DNA from: Acinetobacter sp. Marseille-Q1618
GTDB lineage: Bacteria; Pseudomonadota; Gammaproteobacteria; Pseudomonadales; Moraxellaceae
Direction of reading: 5' to 3'
NCBI RefSeq assembly: GCF_902809855.1
Contig: NZ_CADDWJ010000004.1
Location: 1 to 64,000 of the forward strand
DNA length: 64,000 nt
Numbering within the stretch: the first letter of the stretch is position 1; every line of letters starts with the position of its first letter. Positions 57,117 to 64,000 of the stretch are shown in pieces. The translations under genes and the position numbers were made by a program. The notes below the pieces were generated by a model. It worked only from the letters and a program-made list of their open reading frames with translations, searched no databases and was not told the origin of the DNA.

Positions 57117-58312
57117 AATTGAAAAATCTCCTGACGGGTAAAGGACTCAGTGAGACCAAATGCTTTCATGCCACCCAAGTTTTGAATGGCTTTTTTAACA
57201 AAATGATCATCAACTAATTGGCGTGCCGCTAAAGTTGGATTCAGTTGATTTAAAAATGCAGGATTACCTTCAACCTGGGTATAACGCATACGTTTGATTA
57301 GTTCAACTGTATAACTTTCAAAAGGATAAGGCTGAAAATCGATACGATGATCTTGCCATGCAGGATGCTTAATTGCACCTGCGCTTAAATAAAATTTCTG
57401 CCGGGATGGATTGGGATTAACTACTTCAGAAATTACAGCATGAATGTGTGGTGTTAAACGTGGTTTATGCTCACGTGAAATCAATTTCGCAACTTCACTA
57501 CGATGACTACGGCACCAAAGTTGGGCTTCCACAATACCATTCACCACCTTTTGCGACCATTCTGGATTTAGTTGTAAGTCTTTCTCATGCATGTACACCA
57601 CGCAACAGGCATGTTTTTTCCAGACATCTCCCGTAAATCGCAGTATTTTTCCAATCTTCAGATGTTCTGCAATTGCATTAAATGGTTCTGCAACGAGGTA
57701 TCCTGAGATCTGCTTACTAAGTAGTGCTGGAGGCATATCTGAAGGAGATAATACGATGATCCCTACTTCATTGGATGCCAGTTGCCCTTTTTGTTTAGTG
57801 ATGACCTTCAAGCCTGCGTTACGAAGCATTTCCTGTAATACCACGTTGTGGACCGAATACCAAAAAGGAATCGCAACTTGCTTGCCACCTAGGTCCTTTA
57901 AACTATTGATATGTCTAGCAACTGTCAGAGCTGAACCGCTAACATGGTTCCATGCCACAATTTTTGCAGGGAAATGACTGCCGAAACGTGTCCAGACTGC
58001 CATCGGTGATAACAAGTGAATGACATTCACACTACCGGATAGAAAAGCTTCCACCAGTTGCGCCCAGCTCCGAAATAAAATAGGTGGATCGACTTGTAGT
58101 CCCTGTTTTTCGAATAACTTATTTTGATAGGCAACCAATAACGGTGTTGCATCGGTAATTGGAATATAACCAATTCTTACCCGTTTGGTTTTTGTATTTT
58201 CAGGCTTGGTTTGTGCCAGGCTTGCTTGCATTGGCACGCCTACAGTTCCGGCAAAGAGTCCCATCAATTTAAGAAAATCTCGACGAGAATGATTAATATT
58301 GTCATCACACAT
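57113..58312 (-). CDS. ABC importer binding protein with twin-arginine signal
   Basis: A 399-residue NrtA/SsuA-type periplasmic binding protein. The N-terminus SRRDFLKLMGLFAGT, with Arg10-Arg11 and a following hydrophobic stretch, is a textbook Tat signal. The mature start VRIGYIPITDATPLLVAYQN and FLSGSVNVIHLLSPMAVW are typical of the family. The ligand is unknown; the acyl-CoA-dehydrogenase-like neighbour suggests an organosulfur or other small organic compound. The tatABC operon lies convergently next door and is a likely exporter for it. Confidence 0.85.
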   Translation of the reverse strand: MCDDNINHSRRDFLKLMGLFAGTVGVPMQASLAQTKPENTKTKRVRIGYIPITDATPLLVAYQNKLFEKQGLQVDPPILFRSWAQLVEAFLSGSVNVIHLLSPMAVWTRFGSHFPAKIVAWNHVSGSALTVARHINSLKDLGGKQVAIPFWYSVHNVVLQEMLRNAGLKVITKQKGQLASNEVGIIVLSPSDMPPALLSKQISGYLVAEPFNAIAEHLKIGKILRFTGDVWKKHACCVVYMHEKDLQLNPEWSQKVVNGIVEAQLWCRSHRSEVAKLISREHKPRLTPHIHAVISEVVNPNPSRQKFYLSAGAIKHPAWQDHRIDFQPYPFESYTVELIKRMRYTQVEGNPAFLNQLNPTLAARQLVDDHFVKKAIQNLGGMKAFGLTESFTRQEIFQL

Positions 58313-58322
58313 GTCTGTTTCC

Positions 58323-59111
58323 TTAAATATTTTCTAGCATTTTGGCTTGATGTTGATGTAGCAATTTCAAAATATCATTGCGAATTATTGAAAACTTATT
58401 TTCCCAAATATCGCGTGGATGATTTTGCGTTAATGACCATATTTGACTGATGTTTGCGGGTTGACCAGATAAAAAGAAAATACGGTTAGAGATAAGCAAA
58501 GCCTCATCAATATCGTGTGTGATCATCACTGCAGCACCAATTTCTTGGCTTTGTACTAAGTCGACCAATAGTCTTTGTAATTGGGCACGATTCAATTCAT
58601 CTAATGCACTAAATGGCTCATCGAGTAATAAAAGACGTGGAGATTTTGCCAAAGCGCGAGCCAAGGCCACACGCTGCGCCATACCACCCGATAAAGTGTT
58701 TGGCTTTGCATGGGGAATATGCTCTAGCTTCACCCGTTGCAAAGCATTACTCACCCGCGTTTGGATTTCTACCTCATTTTGTTTAGTCTGATTTTTAAAA
58801 TTTTGTCCAAATGCAACATTTTCTGAAATGTCCAGCCAAGGCAATAACACTGCAGATTGAAACATAAATGCCATTTCAGACTTTTGTTGAGCAATAGTTT
58901 TTCCTAATAATTCAACTTGTCCTTTTTCAGGAGCATGCAAACCTGCAAGTGTCGACAATAATGTCGATTTACCTACACCACTAGGTCCCAAAATGGTAAT
59001 GATTTCACCTTGTTGGATGTCAAAATCTACACCATCAATCACAGCTTGGGTTTTACCCGCATGACTGATTGTAAGTTGCTTTGCTGTGAGTAACGCTTGA
59101 CTATTCTTCAT
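58323..59111 (-). CDS. ABC importer ATPase (SsuB/TauB type)
   Basis: A 262-residue ATPase. Walker A GPSGVGKST at residues 42-50, signature LSGGMAQRVALARAL near 140, Walker B LLLLDEPFSALDE near 162, and the switch His in MITHDIDEAL. It energises uptake with the permease and binding protein encoded downstream. It lies 10 bases before the binding-protein gene in the direction of transcription. Confidence 0.9.
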   Translation of the reverse strand: MKNSQALLTAKQLTISHAGKTQAVIDGVDFDIQQGEIITILGPSGVGKSTLLSTLAGLHAPEKGQVELLGKTIAQQKSEMAFMFQSAVLLPWLDISENVAFGQNFKNQTKQNEVEIQTRVSNALQRVKLEHIPHAKPNTLSGGMAQRVALARALAKSPRLLLLDEPFSALDELNRAQLQRLLVDLVQSQEIGAAVMITHDIDEALLISNRIFFLSGQPANISQIWSLTQNHPRDIWENKFSIIRNDILKLLHQHQAKMLENI

Positions 59112-59114
59112 GTC

Positions 59115-60164
59115 TTAGGCACTTAAACGTGACAATTCAGTTTTTAATTGCAAGACACTTGGTGTCACAATTGGAATAAAGGCTGATTCTTTTAGGCGTC
59201 TGGTAAAGCCATCTTCATAAGGTGTCAAATAGCACTTGCCGCCTGTACTGCATAATTCTAGCTGAATCGCATGTTGAGTAAGTTCACTGAGTGCAATTCG
59301 GATCTCGAATAGGCATCTAGCTTGAATAACGAATTGTCCTGATTCCAGTCCAGCAAAGAGAGCCGTCAGATTTTTTTCTAACTGCTGCTGAATATAGGCA
59401 ACTTGATCATTGACTACATTTGAGTGTTTCTTGGCAATGACTTGCTGTAGACTGCGTTTAATCAAACCAATAGATAAGGCACACTGTAAGCCTAGAAATG
59501 CTGGACGAATGACAGGAAGATATTGAGTGGCGTCATCACTTAATAATTCTGTTTGTGAAACAATAACATCTGTAAGAATAGCAGCAGCAGTAGAACTGCC
59601 TTTCAATGCGATCAAATCCAAGTTTGGTCGACGATCAAAGCCAGAACGATGAGATGGCACTAAGAACAATAAAGGTCCTTGAGCGCTATCAGTAGCGATA
59701 GCTACACTAAATCCGTCAGGATGAAAATTTGTAACCCATGGCAATTCACCATTCAGTTTCCATCCCCCATCCACTGCTTCAGCATGAATTTGTAAGGGTT
59801 CCAAGCCTGAGAGAAATTTCATTGCATTAGATAAACCCGTAGCTCCTGCATATTTACCAGCAAGCAGCTCATCAAAACGAAACTCATCTAAAGTATCGGC
59901 TTTTGCAGTAAGTAAATATTCAATATAAGTACGCTGACTCCAACTCACAAAAGCAGCGGTGACTGAATAATCTGCAACTTCTGCAATGGTTTCAATTGCA
60001 TCTTTTAAGGTATTGCCAAGACCACCAAATTGTTCAGGCACACCTTGTCTAAATACATCGGCTTGACCTAATTGTTGCAGTAAAGCAAGACTGACGTCTG
60101 CTTCGCCTGCATTTAAAGCCTCTGCATGCTGTTCTAACCAAACAGCTAACGCGGAATTAAGCAT
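59115..60164 (-). CDS. Acyl-CoA-dehydrogenase-fold flavoprotein (SfnC/DszC-like)
   Basis: A 349-residue protein from the ATG at 60164, which overlaps the AhpD-like stop by 8 bases. Segments such as FGGLGNTLKDAIETIAEVADYS and LSGLEPLQIHAEAVDGGWKL show the acyl-CoA dehydrogenase fold. Members linked with SsuABC-type importers are often FMN-dependent monooxygenases or desulfurising enzymes (SfnC, DszC). The usual catalytic Glu of true acyl-CoA dehydrogenases is not evident. It probably acts on the compound taken up by the ABC importer. Confidence 0.75.
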   Translation of the reverse strand: MLNSALAVWLEQHAEALNAGEADVSLALLQQLGQADVFRQGVPEQFGGLGNTLKDAIETIAEVADYSVTAAFVSWSQRTYIEYLLTAKADTLDEFRFDELLAGKYAGATGLSNAMKFLSGLEPLQIHAEAVDGGWKLNGELPWVTNFHPDGFSVAIATDSAQGPLLFLVPSHRSGFDRRPNLDLIALKGSSTAAAILTDVIVSQTELLSDDATQYLPVIRPAFLGLQCALSIGLIKRSLQQVIAKKHSNVVNDQVAYIQQQLEKNLTALFAGLESGQFVIQARCLFEIRIALSELTQHAIQLELCSTGGKCYLTPYEDGFTRRLKESAFIPIVTPSVLQLKTELSRLSA

Positions 60165-60720
60165 TTTTCGGTTCCCATTTGTGTGCAGCAAGTTGGCTAT
60201 TCAGTTCAGTACGAGCCAAGCTATTCGCATAATTACACAAAGTCGCAAGACTCAGACCCAGTAAAACATCCAATGCATTTTGTTTAGTAAAACCAGCATC
60301 AAAGAATGCTTGAGTTGTTTGCTCATCCACAGCACCTTTGGTCAATAATGCTTGACGTGCAAAAGTAGACAATGCATTTAAACGAGTATCAGGTAACTCT
60401 GCTTGATTACGTAAGGCTTGGACAATTTCAGGTGCAAGTTTGGCTTTATTTTTTGCCAATACTGTATGACCAGCGACACAGAATGTACATCCATTATCTG
60501 TAGCCGCAACCAATTGCACGACTTCACGTTCTTGTACATTTAAGCTACAGCGGTTATTGATTTCAGAAACGGTTTGGTACATTTCTAACGCAGTCGGTGC
60601 GTATGCTAAAACACCTAAAAGATTGGAACTAAAACCATTCGCTTTTTCGGCATTAATCAGGCGTTGTTTCGCTTCTTCAAGTGCTTGTTCACTAGTTAAA
60701 GGTTGGAAATAAGTCGTCAT
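60157..60720 (-). CDS. AhpD-like carboxymuconolactone decarboxylase family protein
   Basis: A 187-residue protein from the ATG at 60720 behind GGAGTA. The redox motif C78-x2-C81-x3-H85 (GCTFCVAGH) is the AhpD/alkylhydroperoxidase signature. It is therefore a peroxidase-like redox protein rather than a decarboxylase. It is the first gene of the operon with the flavoprotein and ABC importer and is divergent from the AraC regulator. It may remove peroxide made by the flavoprotein. Confidence 0.85.
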   Translation of the reverse strand: MTTYFQPLTSEQALEEAKQRLINAEKANGFSSNLLGVLAYAPTALEMYQTVSEINNRCSLNVQEREVVQLVAATDNGCTFCVAGHTVLAKNKAKLAPEIVQALRNQAELPDTRLNALSTFARQALLTKGAVDEQTTQAFFDAGFTKQNALDVLLGLSLATLCNYANSLARTELNSQLAAHKWEPKNA

Positions 60721-60825
60721 GATATGTACTCCATTAAGAGCACTTAGTGTTGAAAATTTATAGTATTCTCTCAATGTTTATTGGTATTAATAAATGCTTT
60801 ATCGTCTAAACTATTGGAAGTTTTT

Positions 60826-61740
60826 ATGCTTAATAATTCTAAAAAAATGCTAAGTTGGTTGATTGACCACTTGGAAATCGAGACATCGCTCCAGCATTTA
60901 AGCCGTTATCATCAACAATGGTCAACTTCCATCCAGGGGCAAGGTCAAGCAAGTTTCCATTTGATCCTTCAGCAAGATTGCCATTTTCATCTTCTTGAAG
61001 AGCAAAACTTTATTCATCTTTATCAAGGAGATGCTATCTTTCTTTTTAAAGATACACCCTTTATTATTACGGATACTACTCAACGGATTGCTCCGTCTTT
61101 GACTCAATTACAACGTAACTTAGTCAACAGTGAAGATTCAAATATTTTGTCTTGTTCTACACATCTCGCATGTGGTTATTTTACATTTCGCTCTAAATTC
61201 TCTGAATTGTTTATCGCAGCATTACCGCCCTATTTGGTCTTAAGGCAAGATGATCAAGCATTAACTGAATGTTCAAACATATTTGAATTAATACGTCATG
61301 AAGCAGGCTTGGACAATGCAGCTTCAATCAGCTTAATTGAGCGCCTTACCAGTATTTTATTTTATTACTTGATTCGCCATACTTTTAGTCAAGAAAACCA
61401 TAAGAAGTTTCCTCTTTGGATATTATTTAATGATCCGACTCTTTATGCTTTGATTTTAGAAATTGTTGCTAAACCTGATGCAGATTGGACTTTGCAATCC
61501 ATGGCAGCAGTTTGTGGTATATCGCGTGCTAACTTTTCTAAGTATTTCTCTGACATTGCAGGATTTTCAGCCACACAATTTGTTTTATATTATCGTGTTC
61601 AGTTGGCACAACAATATTTGGCACAAGGCATGTCTATTGCAGATTGTTCTGAAAAAATTGGCTACCAATCAGTTGCTGCATTTACACGTGCTTTTCAGCG
61701 AGTGACCCAAAAGAATCCAAGCCAATTTATGAAACGCTAA
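60826..61740 (+). CDS. AraC-family regulator
   Basis: A 304-residue regulator from the ATG at 60826 (GGAAG upstream); a TTG at 60781 would add 15 residues. The N-terminal half is a cupin-like ligand domain (FHLLEEQNFIHLYQGDAIFL). The C-terminal half has two helix-turn-helix units, one in LQSMAAVCGISRANFSKYFS near residue 228 and one in SIADCSEKIGYQSVAAFTRA near 276. It is divergent from the AhpD-like/ABC operon across about 105 bases, so it probably controls that operon. Confidence 0.88.
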   Translation: MLNNSKKMLSWLIDHLEIETSLQHLSRYHQQWSTSIQGQGQASFHLILQQDCHFHLLEEQNFIHLYQGDAIFLFKDTPFIITDTTQRIAPSLTQLQRNLVNSEDSNILSCSTHLACGYFTFRSKFSELFIAALPPYLVLRQDDQALTECSNIFELIRHEAGLDNAASISLIERLTSILFYYLIRHTFSQENHKKFPLWILFNDPTLYALILEIVAKPDADWTLQSMAAVCGISRANFSKYFSDIAGFSATQFVLYYRVQLAQQYLAQGMSIADCSEKIGYQSVAAFTRAFQRVTQKNPSQFMKR

Positions 61741-61806
61741 TTTACTTAAGTGTTTGTATTTTTATACAATTAAGTTATTCTGATCTAGTTTATTTTAATC
61801 ATGAAC

Positions 61807-62848
61807 AGCTTTGTTGCACAAACCTGTTCTTCAAAGCTCCTTTAGTAATATAATTTTCGAATGAAGAAGCCTCAAAAAAAACCTATCGTACAATCAATTG
61901 CTCCTCGTATAACCAAACCCTAATTAATCGTGGCAAACTCACCATTTGGTTTGATCTAAATACCCAGTGGTATGCTAAGAAAAATGGCAAACAAGGTCGT
62001 AGCCCAACCTATTCAGATACTGCAATACAATGTTGTTTAATGATTAAATCTCTATTCAGATTTGCATTGCGTATGGTCACAGGTTTTGTTCGAAGTTTGA
62101 TTAAATTGTCAGACTTAGATTGGACGGCGCCTGATTATTCTATGCTGTGTCGTCGCCAAAAACATATTGATATCACAATTGATAATTAGCTATCAGAAAA
62201 GGAATGATGTGCTTCATCTACTCGTCGACTCCACTGGGCTGAAGTTTTTGTGTGAGGGGGAATGAAAGCGGAAGAAATATCAGCCTGAATATCGTCGACA
62301 ATGGCGTAAATTACATATAGGTATTGATGCAGAAACTCTGTAAATATGGGCAGTTCAATTAACTACAAATAACGTGGGTGATTCACAAGTGATTGGTGAT
62401 TTGTTGGATCAAATGCCATCAGATGAGCGAATAGATTCGATATATCGATGGTGCTTATGACACGAAACGCTGTCGACAAGTGATTACAGATCGAAATGCA
62501 AGTGCAATCATTCCGTCAAGAAAAAATGCCAAGCCTTAGAAAGATAAACGAGCAATTTCAATTGAACGTAATACACTACTTGATACAGTAAAGCGTTTTG
62601 GTAGAGTGATATGGAAAAAATGGTCAGGGTATCATCGAAGAAGTTTGGTGGAAACCAAGAGGTACTGCATTAAATTATTAGGCGATAAACTGAGAGCGAG
62701 GAACTTTGAAAGTCAGGTCAATGAGGTTCATGCACGTATTGCCGTATTGAATAAATTTACCGAATTAGGTCGACCACATACCCAAATTACATTTTAAATT
62801 TGGTAAACCCAAGAAAAATTGGCCTTTATATGTTTGTGCAACAAAGTC
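61807..62848 (+). mobile_element. Dead IS5-family insertion sequence
   Basis: Matching ends are GCTTTGTTGCACAAAC at 61808 and its inverse GTTTGTGCAACAAAGTC near 62832-62848, the well-known IS5/IS903-type end. The 1.0-kb interior encodes transposase pieces in several frames: LINRGKLTIWFDLNTQWYAK near 61920, and LLGDKLRARNFESQVNEVHA with the tail ELGRPHTQ near 62670-62790. Many stops and frameshifts lie between. No target duplication is visible. Confidence 0.8.
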
Positions 62849-63317
62849 CCTTAAATACATTAATATTTCCTTTATCTTCATACATTTAATCTAGAGTAAA
62901 AGGCAATTCAATTTGATAACTATCCACCTCCTGATGAACAAATAGTATTGAAAAATTAAACTAAACTCAGACCAATTATTTTTATAAAAGACATCCTTTA
63001 AAAATAATAATTGATCTAATTTTAACTTTTTGGGGTATAGAATCACATTTTCAATTAAGCTGTCTAAAGCTTTTCTCTCTAAATGGAGATAAAAAGCTAA
63101 ACCAAAAACTTAATCTATCATCACTTAAGTCTTGATAGAGACTATGATGCTTCAAGTTTGAGGCGAGTTACTCCTCACCAATCAAACCCCTCCATCAGTC
63201 ATTGGATTTTCTGAGTCGTTAAACCTAGCATCGAAATACTTATAATCTTAATTGGTTCTAAATCATTGGCTAATTTACTAAATTCTTGGTGGTTTGTTAC
63301 TGAATAATGTTAATATT
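62849..63317. other. Non-coding or decayed stretch
   Basis: About 470 bases after the IS element contain no intact gene. Short minus-strand stretches look protein-like near 62900-63110 but carry stops, and I cannot assign them. AT-rich throughout. Confidence 0.4.
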
Positions 63318-63675
63318 TTATTGATTTAAAACATAAAAAATAAGAATATATTTCGTCAATGCAATCACTGTGGGTGCAAAAAGCACCATCACAATGCTTG
63401 AAATAATCATTGAGAGGCTGGCGATGACTCCTTCCAACTCATGCTGCTGTCTTGCACGAGCAATCCCCATCGCATGCGCGGCATTGCCAAATGTAGTTCC
63501 GTATGGAATTCGTTTTTTTAAACCTCATCCACAGTAGTAACAAATCACCCAAAAGCATGCCGACCAAGCCAGTAATCACAGTAAAGAGCGGAATTAAGCT
63601 GATAGAACCACTAGAAATTATATTTAAGACCGTTGGAGACCTCGTACTTACCAAGACAACCTTGATCTTTGCCAA
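63318..63675 (-). pseudogene. lrgB: Relic of lrgB (murein hydrolase export regulator family)
   Basis: One minus-strand frame gives STRSPTVLNIISSGSISLIP, then LFTVITGLVGMLLGDLLLLW. A frameshift near 63500-63510 leads to GTTFGNAAHAMGIARARQQH, then ELEGVIASLSMIISSIVMVL and a stop at 63318. Together these match the C-terminal half of LrgB (PKSxTTPIA, GxAAHAxGTARA, EGAxASLxM). The N-terminal half is missing. The family forms holin-like membrane proteins with LrgA. Confidence 0.7.
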
Positions 63676-63687
63676 GGAGGTTATGAT

Positions 63688-63908
63688 CCAAAAAAATTAT
63701 ACTTATAAAGAACAGCTAATTAAGCAACTTTTTGACATTAAGTTTACAGATTTGACCTCTGATTAAAGGCTCAAGTAAGGATAAACTATTAGCCTTAGAA
63801 TGAAAATATATTGATTTTGAATGGAAAAAAATAAAACTTAGAGACAAAGTGGATAATATTGGTAAAGAAATTCCATTGAGTAATTATGTTGAAAAATTAC
63901 TCTTCTAA
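63688..63908 (+). pseudogene. Unidentified decayed coding fragment
   Basis: A short reading frame starts MIQKNYTYKEQLIKQLFDIK and stops near 63766. In another frame protein-like sequence continues as KLRDKVDNIGKEIPLSNYVE and ends near 63908. The two may be parts of one dead gene. I do not recognise it. The last 90 bases of the window hold nothing I can name. Confidence 0.3.
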
Positions 63909-64000
63909 CTAAAATCTACATCTAATTCTCAATACGTATTTAGTAGTTTCACATCCAAATGTGGATATATAGTAAATCCATACAAAACATTCAATAAAAT

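Noticed and set aside
60157..60720. A second pcaC because of the carboxymuconolactone decarboxylase family
   Set aside because: The CxxCxxxH motif marks an AhpD-like redox protein and the context is an ABC importer.
63503..63766. Plus-strand 87-residue frame near the right end
   Set aside because: Most of it is antisense to the lrgB relic; only its end from 63688 on might belong to another decayed gene.

Overview
The window is AT-rich bacterial DNA that looks like Acinetobacter. The main evidence is the protocatechuate cluster pcaU-pcaIJFBDKCHG in the order known from Acinetobacter baylyi, a divergent pobR/pobA pair, IclR regulators of the PcaU/PobR kind, and an ISNCY (IS1202-group) transposase of a type common in that genus. 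I cannot tell from the sequence whether this is chromosome, a large plasmid or an integrated conjugative element. The first 14 kb are a conjugation-type secretion module, so a plasmid or ICE origin for at least that part is likely.

Layout. (1) 1-14.1 kb: ten components of a type IVB (Dot/Icm, IncI-like) secretion system in the Legionella order dotJ-I-H-G-F-E-P-N-[unknown]-O, followed by the coupling ATPase dotL. (2) 14.1-16.5 kb: small exported or membrane proteins of unknown function, a decayed reading frame and a short inverted-repeat element. (3) 16.5-22.9 kb: a catabolic cluster with an SDR, an IclR regulator, a KstD-like flavoprotein, a NIPSNAP protein, an aromatic-acid MFS transporter and an SDR broken by one stop codon. 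(4) 22.9-33.7 kb: pcaU and the pca operon for protocatechuate to succinyl-CoA plus acetyl-CoA, then an OprB/QuiX-like porin. The quiB and quiC genes that follow pcaG in A. baylyi are absent here. (5) 33.7-45.2 kb: a second catabolic cluster with an IclR regulator, MFS transporter, AroE-like dehydrogenase, TIM-barrel isomerase, two more KstD-like flavoproteins, a tandem NIPSNAP protein, an aldo/keto reductase, a Gfo/Idh oxidoreductase and a frameshifted isomerase. (6) 45.2-47.6 kb: pobR/pobA and a thiolase relic. (7) 47.7-54.8 kb: a dead ISNCY element, a two-gene McrBC-like defence operon, and relics of kdpE and an IS transposase. (8) 54.9-61.7 kb: tatABC, an ABC importer with a Tat-type binding protein, an acyl-CoA-dehydrogenase-like flavoprotein, an AhpD-like protein and an AraC regulator. 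(9) 61.8-64 kb: decayed DNA with a dead IS5-family element and a broken lrgB.

How it may work together. The three KstD-like flavoproteins keep the Tyr-x3-Gly ketone-activating motif and sit beside genes for 4-hydroxybenzoate and protocatechuate degradation. I infer that the two peripheral clusters oxidise and aromatise hydroaromatic (cyclohexane or cyclohexanone type) acids, and that pobA and the pca operon finish the breakdown. An identical 15-bp palindrome in front of two of the operons suggests a shared regulon. The McrBC-like pair has a coiled coil and a possible cold-shock-like domain on the ATPase, and a nuclease with a C-terminal zinc ribbon. It resembles the CoCoNuT branch of McrBC systems and is the best candidate here for an unusual defence system.
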